Part shown: one piece after another, positions 35,179 through 44,359 of the stretch
Position numbering within the stretch: the stretch's first letter is position 1
How the letters are laid out: every line of letters begins with the position of its first letter
Assembly (NCBI RefSeq): GCF_041080795.1
Contig: NZ_CP129674.1
Location: 992,001 to 1,056,000 of the forward strand
Reading direction: 5' to 3'
DNA from: Bifidobacterium sp. WK041_4_12
Lineage (GTDB): Bacteria; Actinomycetota; Actinomycetes; Actinomycetales; Bifidobacteriaceae
Length of the DNA stretch: 64,000 nucleotides
Made by a program: the position numbers and the translations under genes
The notes under the pieces: generated by a model
Seen by the model: the letters and a program-made list of their open reading frames with translations, nothing else
Database searches by the model: none
Told to the model about the DNA's origin: nothing

Positions 35179-35946
35179 TCACTGCTGATGTTGCTTGACC
35201 CAGATAAGCAAGGTGTCTCGAACAAAGGTAGCGCCTGCCAAGCCACCATAATTGTGTGCAAAACGTTTGTCGGCAACATACATGGCCGCAAGTCCCTTAA
35301 CATACCCATACACATCGCCATCTGGATCATTGGCAGGGGTTCCCGGAATTCCTCGCAGCCAGTCAACATGGCGTTCCGCAAGGAGCTGCGCCGTGTCTGA
35401 CTGTGGCGTGACGGTCGAATCGTGTGCGGCGTGCTCCCAATCCGCGTTCAACTGTGCGAGCTTGCTCTTCCACTGGGATTTATCTGTGTCGTTCATGGTG
35501 TTCCACCAGGAATCGGAACGCTCATAGGCTTCCTTTCCCCAGCGTCGTTCCACCTCTTCCTGGTATTGCGCATGGTTGTCAAAACCATCGAACATAGTGT
35601 CTGTCATGATGTGTTCTCCTTTTTCTAATGAGAGCAGTGTCCGTTCAACCGCGGCAATCTGTCTGGTCAAACGTTCCTTCTCTTGATGGAGCATGTTTAC
35701 ATGGGAGCGCAAGGCTTTCCTCTCGTCTGTCTGACGATCCAACACCTGTTGAATCGTTGACAAATCCAGACCAAGATCACGAAAGAGCAAAATCTGCTGC
35801 AGCCTGATCAGAGCCGGTTCATCATACTGTCGAGAGCCGTGATAACTTTTGCTGCTCGGTTTGAGCACACCAATGGCATCGTAATAGCGAAGCATTCGTG
35901 TGGTAATGCCTGTCAGCTCAGCGACCTCATGTATTGAAAACTCCAT
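35179..35946 (-). CDS. MerR-family regulator with TipAS effector domain (TipA-like)
   Basis: 255 aa from ATG 35946. N-terminal MerR helix-turn-helix (EFSIHEVAELTGITTRMLRY in the first 22 residues, one residue more before Tyr), coiled-coil dimer helix (~75-110), then a TipAS domain (~135-253) with EERRWGKEAY-type and AERHVDWL segments. TipA proteins of Streptomyces bind thiopeptides covalently and activate their own promoter; here the ligand is unknown. ATG 35946 is preferred over 35952 because the -10 box ends at 35954, giving a leaderless message. Its MerR-type operator is visible upstream. Confidence 0.88.
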   Translation of the reverse strand: MEFSIHEVAELTGITTRMLRYYDAIGVLKPSSKSYHGSRQYDEPALIRLQQILLFRDLGLDLSTIQQVLDRQTDERKALRSHVNMLHQEKERLTRQIAAVERTLLSLEKGEHIMTDTMFDGFDNHAQYQEEVERRWGKEAYERSDSWWNTMNDTDKSQWKSKLAQLNADWEHAAHDSTVTPQSDTAQLLAERHVDWLRGIPGTPANDPDGDVYGYVKGLAAMYVADKRFAHNYGGLAGATFVRDTLLIWVKQHQQ

Positions 35947-35953
35947 ATTCATC

Positions 35954-35984
35954 AGCGTATGCGTTGACGTAGCGTCAATGTCAA
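35954..35984 (-). promoter_or_regulatory. MerR-type promoter/operator of the TipA-like gene
   Basis: On the minus strand TTGACA (35979-35984) is the -35 box and TACGCT (35954-35959) the -10 box, with a 19-bp spacer. Inside the spacer lies the dyad TTGACG-CTA-CGTCAA (35964-35978). A 19-bp spacer holding a dyad is the hallmark of promoters untwisted by MerR-family activators. Confidence 0.75.
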
Positions 35985-36317
35985 GTTGATAGCTGACACG
36001 GCTTGTTTGGGAAGTTTTTCATGGTGGGGGAGTCACAAAGGCTCTGCGCGGCCAGCTCACTCAAGGAGTTCGGACTTCGTAGTTAGGGAAACCGGCTTTT
36101 CATTCCATAACTGCTGTAGCTATATGCAATGTATATAACATTGGTCATGATATCAATAAACGTGATGATATCCGATAGAAACTACGTATATGCACACCAG
36201 CATGTGAGCCGCTCAACGATGCCTATAATCAGCCCATTCGAAGATAACAGCATCTACGAATGCTTTTTTCCCCGAAGATTGTGTCTGTGTGGGGTAACTA
36301 TGACTATGGAGGACTCT

Positions 36318-37190
36318 ATGACATACGACCATACTGAGCAAAGTTTCCAGAAGTGGCATGCTCAACGGGTCACAGATCTCAATGCGCCATACGGTTGGCT
36401 GTCCTTGGTGAGCCAGGATTGGATCCGTCCGAACGAAGCGTTACGCATTGACCGTGTTCCCGGCACATGGCAGGTGGTGAATGATGATGTCGTGTACACG
36501 CCTGATCCAACAGCCACCATCCCTGTATATATTGACGGCAAGGCAGCGAGCGGACCCACTGTGGTCAAGCAGGGGTACAATGAGCGCGCCTCATCGATCG
36601 GTTCCGCGGTGGATACAGTGTATGGCGATCTGATCGTTGAAAACATCACCCGCAGCAATGAGCAGGGCGAGCGTATCTGGGCGATTCGTGTGCGTGACCC
36701 CAAGGAGTCGGCCGCGAAACAATTCGACCATCTTGACACCTATCCCTGGGATGCTGATTGGATTATTCCAGCCACATTCGAACGTACGGCAGAAAACCCG
36801 TATGGTGCTGCAACCGTTGAGCATGGTGTGTTGGAAGACAGCCTGCATATCGGAACTGTGCATGTGACGGTTGATGGACAGGACTATGCCTTGTCGGTCT
36901 CCGGGCATCGTCACGGCGATGGCAGCGTCAGCGGTATCGTACACTTCCGAGACACCACCAACGGTACGGAAACATACGGAGCCGGACGTCACATACCGCT
37001 GTCGCCTGAAGAACTGGAATCTCTGACATCTCTTGACTTCAACGCGGCGATTTCCTTCCCCTGCGCCTTCACCAACTGGGTGACGTGCCCCCTGCCGCCC
37101 CTCGGCAACACCATCGCAAGTGCAATAACAGCAGGGGAAAAGAAAGCTCCGATTATCGTCGAGCGCGTCCAGACTTACATCAAGGAGTAA
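36318..37190 (+). CDS. DUF1684 domain-containing protein
   Basis: 290 aa, no signal peptide. The family hallmark is the C-terminal LDFNAAISFPCAFTNWVTCPLPPLGN block (~residues 230-255, split here only by position) followed by ITAGEK. Conserved N-terminal APYGWLSLVSQDW is also typical. Biochemical function is unknown. ATG 36318 lies 5 nt after GGAGG; upstream Met codons in the same open frame (to 36129) have no such site. It is divergent from the TipA-like gene and could be under its control. Confidence 0.75.
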   Translation: MTYDHTEQSFQKWHAQRVTDLNAPYGWLSLVSQDWIRPNEALRIDRVPGTWQVVNDDVVYTPDPTATIPVYIDGKAASGPTVVKQGYNERASSIGSAVDTVYGDLIVENITRSNEQGERIWAIRVRDPKESAAKQFDHLDTYPWDADWIIPATFERTAENPYGAATVEHGVLEDSLHIGTVHVTVDGQDYALSVSGHRHGDGSVSGIVHFRDTTNGTETYGAGRHIPLSPEELESLTSLDFNAAISFPCAFTNWVTCPLPPLGNTIASAITAGEKKAPIIVERVQTYIKE

Positions 37191-37292
37191 CCTCCACATG
37201 CTGCGTGTCAGTGGAGGAAAACACGTTGCAGCTTGTGATTGACTTGATGGTCTCCGACAGGGACATGCCAACGCGCGAGCCTTTCATCCCCA

Positions 37293-38081
37293 TCAGTGCT
37301 GCAGCAGGACCCCTAATCGTGACAAGGTAAGTACCGAGTGGGCGAATGGTGTGATACCGCCGACGGAGCGCGTCATCCATGCCGCCGCAATCCACAGGGC
37401 AAACAAGGACCAGAGCATCCATAAGATAATCCAGACGAGGCCCGGTATCCGAGTTGCCGCGTCGAGACTGTCGGCATCGGAACCATGCGATTGTCCGCGC
37501 GCCCGCTGGGATTGCAGTTCCAACAGGGGACGTATGGAACCGAGTATCAGAAACCACGCCAGACTGTGCGCCGCAATTGTTTGGACACGGATGTCTGCCC
37601 ACCATGAAATGCCGACGACCAGTGATGCGGTCACCATGATGACGATGATCCCATACATGTTGCGTACCCGTATCAGCAGCGCGAACATCAACGCCACAAG
37701 AATCCACAGCGTTGCGGACACATATCCCCGTGCGGCAAGCAGCGATGCGGCAATGCCGAGAACTGCCGGTGCCGGATATCCAGCCATTGCAGTCACCACA
37801 TACGCAATGCCGTGCGATTTGCCAAAACTGACGGTCTCTCCCGAAGTGTCCGCGTGCAGTCGAACGCTTCCGAGCCGTCTTCCAGAGCATAGGGCAATCA
37901 GCGCATGACCGCCCTCATGAATGATGGTTATCAGGTTGCGTGCTATATGCCACACAGGGCGGATACTTACGCAGCATATGGCTATGAGCAGGCTCAACGC
38001 CAGCGTTCCCACTCCAGCGGCAGGAGCTTGCGTCAGGGAACTCTCCACAATGGTATGAAGAGTGGTATGAACAATGTTCAT
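37293..38081 (-). CDS. M50-like membrane metalloprotease
   Basis: 262 aa with about six transmembrane helices. HEGGHALIALCSGRRLGSV (~residues 55-73) holds an HExxH zinc motif in a membrane helix, as in the M50B-like peptidase family of actinobacteria. The second conserved site is probably GYPAPAVLGI (~100-110), a variant of the NPDG-type motif. Substrate is unknown. It converges with the DUF1684 gene and is divergent from the TetR gene. No ribosome site is obvious before ATG 38081. Confidence 0.7.
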   Translation of the reverse strand: MNIVHTTLHTIVESSLTQAPAAGVGTLALSLLIAICCVSIRPVWHIARNLITIIHEGGHALIALCSGRRLGSVRLHADTSGETVSFGKSHGIAYVVTAMAGYPAPAVLGIAASLLAARGYVSATLWILVALMFALLIRVRNMYGIIVIMVTASLVVGISWWADIRVQTIAAHSLAWFLILGSIRPLLELQSQRARGQSHGSDADSLDAATRIPGLVWIILWMLWSLFALWIAAAWMTRSVGGITPFAHSVLTLSRLGVLLQH

Positions 38082-38211
38082 GACAGTATTTCACGATCCA
38101 ATCATTTGATGAGCAACATTCATGATTCTGCATTGTGCCATGCTCTTCTGTGAACTTACTTACAGTGACATCACACCTGGTCGTGCTGGATACTTCTTAC
38201 TGTCGCGAAAT

Positions 38212-38258
38212 ACACGGTCCAAGCCTGCATCTGTAATGCGGGCCCACGATAGCAACGA
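38212..38258. ncRNA. 47-nt conserved motif, copy 1 (candidate RNA element)
   Basis: Matches 55476-55523 at about 42 of 47 positions. A stem GCCTGCA...TGCGGGC (7 bp with one G-U) encloses a TCTGTAA loop, followed by an invariant CCCACGATAGCAA tail. Copy 2 sits directly before the thrS start codon. Here it lies in the 450-bp gap (38082-38531) between the M50 and TetR genes, which holds nothing else recognisable. Confidence 0.5.
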
Positions 38259-38531
38259 TTCAGAGAGTGAAGGTTAACCCGATAGGGCTCACGTAGTCCG
38301 GAATCTTCTGTCGCCTGAAGTTTCAGAGTTACATGCAAGCAATGAACCATAACCAATGAGCCATAATGCTGAAGCAGCATAATCCTCATGGTCTCATCCG
38401 TTTCTCATCTCGATTTGTTGTATTGTCATTCTTGGAATGCTAGAACCCGTGAACGGATTTTGGAATGTCTATGGAATGCATGTGAGTGTGCAGCCTGTAA
38501 CAAGCCATGTCAAGGAGTAGTGAAACAGCAG

Positions 38532-39122
38532 ATGCCCAAAGTTGTGGATCATGACAAGCGTCGCATGAGCATTGTCAGAGCCTATCTTGAGCTGGTTGGC
38601 GAAAGGGGCATGCCTGAAGCCAATTCACGGGCTTTGGCCCAGAAAATGGGCATTTCGAACAGCCTGTTGTGGCGATATTTTGACGATATGAACCAGCTCA
38701 TCGAACAGGCATATCGTACCATCACCGAGGACACCAATGCACGGATTCAACGCTCGGTTCACGGCAGGTGCGGAGTGGAAGCATTCAATCGAGCACTTGA
38801 CGAGATTTTTCCAATTTCATATGAGTCCCGAATCGAGGCCAAGATCGCAGTGAGCTTCTGGGGACTGACCGTAGCGACCAGAAGTCAGGCGCCTGTGACA
38901 CTTCATGAGATAGGTGAGTGGTCGCAACTGCTGTCGTCCTTCTTGGAGCAGGCTATTGAGCGCGGGGAAATCGCTGCAACTACGCCAGTGCTTGCCATAG
39001 TCCGCATGGCTTTGGCGACGGGCATTCAGGCTCAGGTCGAGTTTGCGCTCACGCTGTCTGAATCGATTGCCAAGGATTTGCGCAACTCGGTGCATGACAT
39101 GCTCTCCATTGTCGCCGTATAA
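38532..39122 (+). CDS. TetR/AcrR-family transcriptional regulator
   Basis: 196 aa. N-terminal helix-turn-helix: RMSIVRAYLELVGERGM, then ANSRALAQKMGISNSLLWRY (~residues 11-48), then FDDMNQLIEQAY. The C-terminal ligand domain is divergent. AAGGAG at 38512-38517 lies 14 nt before ATG 38532 and 2 nt before an in-frame GTG at 38520, so the start is uncertain. It could regulate the divergent M50 gene or the cluster downstream; no operator was identified. Confidence 0.82.
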   Translation: MPKVVDHDKRRMSIVRAYLELVGERGMPEANSRALAQKMGISNSLLWRYFDDMNQLIEQAYRTITEDTNARIQRSVHGRCGVEAFNRALDEIFPISYESRIEAKIAVSFWGLTVATRSQAPVTLHEIGEWSQLLSSFLEQAIERGEIAATTPVLAIVRMALATGIQAQVEFALTLSESIAKDLRNSVHDMLSIVAV

Positions 39123-39256
39123 CTGTGCAACGCTTTCTCGGGCACTGTCGCCGGTTTTATCGCGTATTGCCTTAAGCGGTTTTCCATGTTGCGACGTGCA
39201 TAGGTTGAAAAATGATGAACGTAGAGAGATTGATGCCGTCTTTTTTCGTGCTGCTT

Positions 39257-39392
39257 CGAGTTTTGTTGCCTTTTTTGAGTATTCCTCGAATCGTGTGGTG
39301 TCGCTGTGCTGTTATCAGGCCATTCCGGACGTGTTTGATGGCTTGTTTTTGGCCTTTTTTCGAAGCTTGTCGAAAAAAGGCAACAAAACTCG
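39257..39392. repeat. 136-bp inverted-repeat element, copy B
   Basis: Same 20-bp terminal inverted repeats as copy A (39257-39276 and 39373-39392), same length and orientation, diverged interior. In this copy the right arm can also fold on the adjacent CCTTTTTTCGA to make a short hairpin, giving two alternative structures. It lies 134 bp after the TetR stop. Confidence 0.85.
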
Positions 39393-40144
39393 TATCCCGC
39401 AGTGAGAACGGCAGTATCCTTCTTCGCAATCATGATAAATATCTTTCACCTGCAATGCCCGCACGAGATAATGGTAGGAATTTCCATCTCACGATAAGAG
39501 GACTCTGGCTTCTTAGCTTGAAGATGAGTCGTAATGATTGCGCTGCCTACTGTTTACAGTGAAGCGTTCGTGCTAGGCGCTGAATGTCAAAGTCTTGAAG
39601 GAGCTTTTGAACGAGTCATGCATATTGAAAACATAGAGCATCGTCAGCAGCTGCGCAGTGATTGCATCAGGAAGGACTGCATAAGAAACAAGTGAACTGC
39701 TTTTAGTGCTGTTCTTGGTTCCTTCACTCAGGTGAGTGCGCATATATGGGTATGGGTATAGGAGCGTATGCGTTCAGTGCATCCGTCAGGGAGGGCAGTG
39801 GCTTGCTTGCTCTCAAAGACCCATAACAAGCGTTGCGCTCCGAACTGGTTGACGCCTCCTCCTGTCGATTTGATTTCGGCTGTGTTTCGTCTCGAAACAT
39901 GCACGACAACTGCACGACATTAAAAAGAGCACTTGCTCATTTATAAATGTCCTAGCGGCTGATGAACGCCATAAACTAAGCCGCTTAGGCTACCAGCCTA
40001 AACATATTCCATCTCATGCTGTTGCACACATGCCATCGGCCACACACGGTTTCGAGCCTCACAAGGGTACTGGCTGCATATGGTTTTTCGATAGCATGCG
40101 CTTTTCCGACAGCAGAGATGAGATAGATCAGAAAGGCGTAGACA
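39393..40144. other. 752-bp non-coding stretch before the APC permease
   Basis: No convincing gene. It holds one compact hairpin, TTAGGCT-ACC-AGCCTAA (39985-40001), ~145 nt before the permease start, which may be regulatory. Short ORFs here have no ribosome sites or recognisable similarity. Confidence 0.5.
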
Positions 40145-41644
40145 ATGAGCATTAGCAATACTTCAGATGAAGGTCTGTCAGCAGCGTCCCCATCTTCTCA
40201 ACCGGCAGCCCTTTCAGGATCACTCGGCGTGGGATCCATAGTATTCATGGTGGTGGCCGCAGCGGCACCGCTTACGGTTATCGGCGGAGGTACCCCGGTA
40301 GGTATTCTCTTGGGCAATGGGTCGGGATTCCCCACAACATATATCGTTGCAGGCATAGCTCTGGCCCTGTTTTCAGTCGGATTAAGTGCCATGGCACGTT
40401 TTGTGCCTAAAGCAGGCGCATTCTTTGCGTATATCGGAAAGGGACTGAATCCAACGTGGGGATTGGGAGCCGCCATGCTGGCACTGATCTCATACACGGC
40501 CATACAGATTTCCGTATATTGCCTTATCGGCTTGCAAATTGCTGTAGCACTGCAATCATTCTCGATTTCAATTCCATGGTGGGTGTGCTCACTGGGCGTG
40601 CTGACTGTGACAGCTCTTCTCGGGTATCGGCATATTGACATGAGTTCAAAGGTGCTGGGCGTGCTGCTGGTCGGTGAGATTGCGGTGATTGTGGTGCTGT
40701 CCGTAGTTATCTTCGCAACCGGAGGTGCAAGCGGCATACATGTTGGACCGTCATTCTCTCCATCGGCATTCGTATCCGGTTCACCGGGTGTTGCCTTCAT
40801 GTTTGGCATTGCCAGCTTCATTGGGTTTGAATCAACGGCAATTTATCGCAGTGAAGCCAAGAATCCCGATACTACGATTCCTCGTGCCACCTATATTGCC
40901 TGTGCCTTCGCCAGCATCCTGTATGTCTTCGCATCTTGGGCACTCGTAACCGCCTGGGGTTACGACTCGGTGGTAGAAGTGGCAGGATCGACGCTCGAAG
41001 CCGGCAACATGCTGCAGATGACCGGCGAGCGATATGTTGGCGGATGGTATGCAGCCGTGATCAGCGTATTGCTCATCACGAGCCTGTTCGCCTGCGTGCT
41101 GAGTTTTCATAACGTTCTGGCACGGTATATGCATGCGATGGGCAACGCAGGTGCCTTGCCGCGCGCCCTTGCCCAAACGCATCGGAAGCACCATTCACCT
41201 GCCGTGGCATCGCTCGTGCAAACGGCCACAGCACTGCTGGCGCTGGGCATCATTGCAGCCAGCAACATGGATCCATATGCACAGGGGTTCACCTGGTTCT
41301 CAGGCGTGGCCACGGCAGGATTCGTGACGCTCATGCTGCTCACATGCGCCAGCGTGATCGTATTTTTTGCAAGGCAGAAGCAATTGAAGGCAAATCTGTG
41401 GCAGCGAAACATTGCACCGGCTTTGGGCGGAACCATTCTCACTGTTTTTCTGGTGATGATCGTGATGAATTTTCCGCTGCTTGTCGGTGACAGTGATGCT
41501 GCGGGTAATCCCCAGGCGGGTGTGCTGACATATGGCCTGCTTGGTCTGTTGCTTGCATTCTTTGCTGCTGGCGTTGTTCAAGCGCTCATTCTCAAGGCAC
41601 AGAGTCCAGAACGGTACAACACGATGCTCGAATTCATCTCGTGA
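40145..41644 (+). CDS. APC-family amino acid/amine permease
   Basis: 499 aa with about twelve transmembrane helices. Start of the APC fold: GVGSIVFMVVAAAAPLTVIGG (~residues 28-48, one residue more at the end omitted) with the glycine-rich first helix, then PKAGAFFAYIGKGLNP (~97-112) and the FGIASFIGFESTAIYRSEAKNP motif (~219-240, first part). Such carriers import amino acids or amines by cation or antiport coupling. Its substrate is unknown, but the class III aminotransferase 182 nt downstream suggests an amino compound. It is the first gene of the catabolic cluster. Confidence 0.88.
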   Translation: MSISNTSDEGLSAASPSSQPAALSGSLGVGSIVFMVVAAAAPLTVIGGGTPVGILLGNGSGFPTTYIVAGIALALFSVGLSAMARFVPKAGAFFAYIGKGLNPTWGLGAAMLALISYTAIQISVYCLIGLQIAVALQSFSISIPWWVCSLGVLTVTALLGYRHIDMSSKVLGVLLVGEIAVIVVLSVVIFATGGASGIHVGPSFSPSAFVSGSPGVAFMFGIASFIGFESTAIYRSEAKNPDTTIPRATYIACAFASILYVFASWALVTAWGYDSVVEVAGSTLEAGNMLQMTGERYVGGWYAAVISVLLITSLFACVLSFHNVLARYMHAMGNAGALPRALAQTHRKHHSPAVASLVQTATALLALGIIAASNMDPYAQGFTWFSGVATAGFVTLMLLTCASVIVFFARQKQLKANLWQRNIAPALGGTILTVFLVMIVMNFPLLVGDSDAAGNPQAGVLTYGLLGLLLAFFAAGVVQALILKAQSPERYNTMLEFIS

Positions 41645-41826
41645 GCTTCGTACCATCTCAGAATTTCCATACGTGCGGCCGCATAGAGCATGACTTGGTG
41701 CGGTCGCGCCCACGCCCACCATCACCGTCACCTACAGCACATATTCCACACGACTCAGCTGTGTGGATGCGTACAAACCCTGCAAATCATACAGACCATA
41801 TAATCCCGATCAACAAGGAGTATCTC

Positions 41827-43158
41827 ATGAATGATGTGAAAACCGTGTACCCCGATTTCATCACCCTTGATGAATCGCTTGCACTGAATTCTAAGCGTGT
41901 AGAAGAGTTGCAACTCGCTCATATGAACCAATATCGAACGCAGATTGGCCTTTCTGCAGGACTGACCTTTGACATCGTCAAGGCAGAAGGCTGCCATATG
42001 TGGGATTCGGATGGCAACAAGCGTCTCGATTTCATTGGTTGCGTGGGCGTTTACGTTCTAGGTCATAACAATCCACGAATACGCGATGCCGTACTGCGAT
42101 ACCTTGAAACGAATCCGCTCACCATGGATCCCATGGCACTCAAGCCCGTGACAGCCGCATTCGCACACAATATGGCACTGGTCACTCCCGAACTGACGCG
42201 AACCGTCATCAATGGCGGAGGGGGAGCCGAAGCGAACGAAGTGATACTCAAGATGTGCCGTATCGCTTCTGCGCGCACCAAAACAGGCAAGACAAGAATC
42301 GTATCCACACTCAACTCCTTCCATGGCAAGACCACAGGTGCCGTCAATGCCGGTGGCAAGGATGTGTGGCGACGCTGGCAGACCCCGGTTCCGGGACATG
42401 TCTATGTGCCGTATGGCGATGTCGAGGCCGTTGAAGAGGAGTTCAAGAAGAACGATGTCATCATGTTCATCGCTGAACCCATTCAAGGTGAGGGGGGCAT
42501 TGTCGTGCCACCAGACGACTACTTCTACAAGATTCGCGAGCTCTGCGACAAATATGACGTGTATATGGTGCTTGATGAAGTGCAGGCGGGGTCTTGCCGC
42601 ACCGGTTACATTTGGGCCCACCAGTATTATCAGGGTCTCGTGCCAGATGCCTTCACCTTTGCGAAAGGCATCTCCGATGGCGTGCTGCCGGTTTCGGGCG
42701 TGCAAGTCAAGGAAGAGCTGTATATGGCTGCATATGGTTCCTTCGACAGCGCCATGATGCATACGGCAACATATCAGGACAACAATATATCTGCTGCCGT
42801 TGCATTGAGTTCGCTGCAATTCATGATTGAAAACGACGTAGCCGGCCAGATACGTGAACGCAGCGCTTATGTATGGAATGAATTGGAGCTCATCCGTCAG
42901 TCGTATCCGACGGCATTGGAAGAAGTGCGCGGACGCGGTTTCATGATCGGTCTGAAATTCGGTAAGGACGAAGACGGCGTCGGCTATGCGAATGCCATTG
43001 GCACAATACTTGCGCAAAAACATCGCGTCCACACCATGACATCGATCAATGACGACACCATTCTGCGCGTATACCCCAACATCGCCACCACGCAGGAAGA
43101 TTTCGATTGGTTCTTGCAGGCTCTCAAATCATCGATTGCCGAGGTTGTGCAAGCCTGA
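41827..43158 (+). CDS. Class III aminotransferase
   Basis: 443 aa, PLP fold type I. The Schiff-base Lys is in FTFAKGISDG (~residue 281), and the PLP-binding Asp is in MVLDEVQAG (~252). The FHGKTTGAVNAGG and EPIQGEGGI segments are typical of omega-amino acid/polyamine/ornithine aminotransferases. Odd: the usual NSGAEANE loop reads NGGGGAEANE, two residues longer. ATG 41827 follows AAGGAG by 7 nt; the frame is open to 41641 without a better start. A hairpin 54 nt downstream isolates it from the regulator gene. Amino donor unknown. Confidence 0.87.
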   Translation: MNDVKTVYPDFITLDESLALNSKRVEELQLAHMNQYRTQIGLSAGLTFDIVKAEGCHMWDSDGNKRLDFIGCVGVYVLGHNNPRIRDAVLRYLETNPLTMDPMALKPVTAAFAHNMALVTPELTRTVINGGGGAEANEVILKMCRIASARTKTGKTRIVSTLNSFHGKTTGAVNAGGKDVWRRWQTPVPGHVYVPYGDVEAVEEEFKKNDVIMFIAEPIQGEGGIVVPPDDYFYKIRELCDKYDVYMVLDEVQAGSCRTGYIWAHQYYQGLVPDAFTFAKGISDGVLPVSGVQVKEELYMAAYGSFDSAMMHTATYQDNNISAAVALSSLQFMIENDVAGQIRERSAYVWNELELIRQSYPTALEEVRGRGFMIGLKFGKDEDGVGYANAIGTILAQKHRVHTMTSINDDTILRVYPNIATTQEDFDWFLQALKSSIAEVVQA

Positions 43159-43211
43159 TGCATGGACAGGTTAACAATCCATCCAGATGAACAGTGTTGC
43201 AATAGAAGACG

Positions 43212-43248
43212 ATAATGCGCCGATCAGCAATTGAGCTCGGCGCATTAT
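43212..43248. terminator. Hairpin after the aminotransferase gene
   Basis: ATAATGCGCCGA (43212-43223) pairs perfectly with TCGGCGCATTAT (43237-43248), 13-nt loop, followed by TGGTTATT. Probably ends the permease-aminotransferase transcript. Confidence 0.7.
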
Positions 43249-43338
43249 TGGTTATTCGCTGCGTGTTATTCCATATGCAATATGGATGAAAAACTTACTG
43301 CGCATAATCGGCATCAATGCGACGGAGGAGGTGAAGCA

Positions 43339-44085
43339 ATGGGAAAGAGTTGTTTGCTGGTTCAACGCATCAGCGCGTACATTATCGACGAACAGTTCAG
43401 ACCTGATGAACGGTTGGGGACGGAACGTGAACTTGCAGAGCGGTTCGGTGTCACTCGCAGCGAATTGCGTTGTGCACTTGAGACTATGGAAACACAGCAT
43501 CAGGTCAAACGTATTATCGGACGCAAAGGGGGAGTGGTCGTTGCAGACAACCGTCTGGAACGTAACCTGAACTCCATAGATTCGATGCGTGAGATAGCGC
43601 GAAAGCAGTCGTTCAACCTTACGACTCAAGTGATCAATAAGCGAATGCGCAATGCAGAGCCTTACGAACGCAGAACGTTTGGTATGCAGCAAGGCCAGGA
43701 TGATCGCGTATATTGCATTACTCGATTGCGACGAATCGACACCCAGCCGGTATGCGCTGAAACTTCAGTGGTGCCAGTTGCCTTATTTCCCAACATCATT
43801 CACATGAACCTCGATTCGATGGCAGCACTGTTCAGTGACGTGTTTCATATGCCACCCCACTCCAGCCAGGAATCTCTGGAAACAGTCACTGCAAATAGTG
43901 CCATTGCATCATTGTTGGCTCTTCATGCGAACGATATGATTATGCGCGTGACCCGACTGTCGTTGAACACTCATTCACGCGTTTTCGAAATTGGCAGTGA
44001 ATGCTACCGCCCCGAAAGAGTACGCTTCCATCTCAATAAATTAGGCTACGTTCGTCACTCAGGGGTTGGCGCATATTCCGCCTAA
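43339..44085 (+). CDS. GntR-family regulator with UTRA effector domain (HutC subfamily)
   Basis: 248 aa. N-terminal winged helix (~residues 5-68): ISAYIIDEQFRPDERLGTER, ELAERFGVTRSELRCALETM. UTRA ligand-binding domain (~85-245). ATG 43339 follows GGAGGAGG. It sits between the permease/aminotransferase pair and the rest of the catabolic cluster, so it is the likely local repressor responding to the substrate or a phosphorylated intermediate. The operator was not identified; a repeated CTATAYACCGCC in the 274-bp gap downstream (44086-44359) is the only suggestive sequence there. Confidence 0.85.
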   Translation: MGKSCLLVQRISAYIIDEQFRPDERLGTERELAERFGVTRSELRCALETMETQHQVKRIIGRKGGVVVADNRLERNLNSIDSMREIARKQSFNLTTQVINKRMRNAEPYERRTFGMQQGQDDRVYCITRLRRIDTQPVCAETSVVPVALFPNIIHMNLDSMAALFSDVFHMPPHSSQESLETVTANSAIASLLALHANDMIMRVTRLSLNTHSRVFEIGSECYRPERVRFHLNKLGYVRHSGVGAYSA

Positions 44086-44359
44086 CGATATTGATATCCG
44101 CAGCGTCAAGACAATATCGAACTGCAACGTTCATGCTGTTATAAACCGTCACTATATACCGCCGCTATACACCGCCACATCCGTATGTTGTGATTGCACA
44201 TCGACGATGTAAATGGCTAGTTACTTCTCTGTAAAACCACTCTTTTGAGGCCGCATGCCAGCACTATTGCAAGTGTTCCTGGCATACCGTTGTATTAATG
44301 AGCACGTGGTCACTATTACGAGTGCTCTCGTCCGAACACTGGAAACGAAGGAGCATCGC

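Noticed and set aside
39032..39433. Minus-strand ORFs of 85-133 codons across the 136-bp element B
   Set aside because: They are produced by the A/T-rich inverted repeat and have no support from start sites or similarity.
42058..43032. 324-codon minus-strand ORF inside the first aminotransferase gene
   Set aside because: Shadow of a strongly supported PLP enzyme on the other strand, with no ribosome site.
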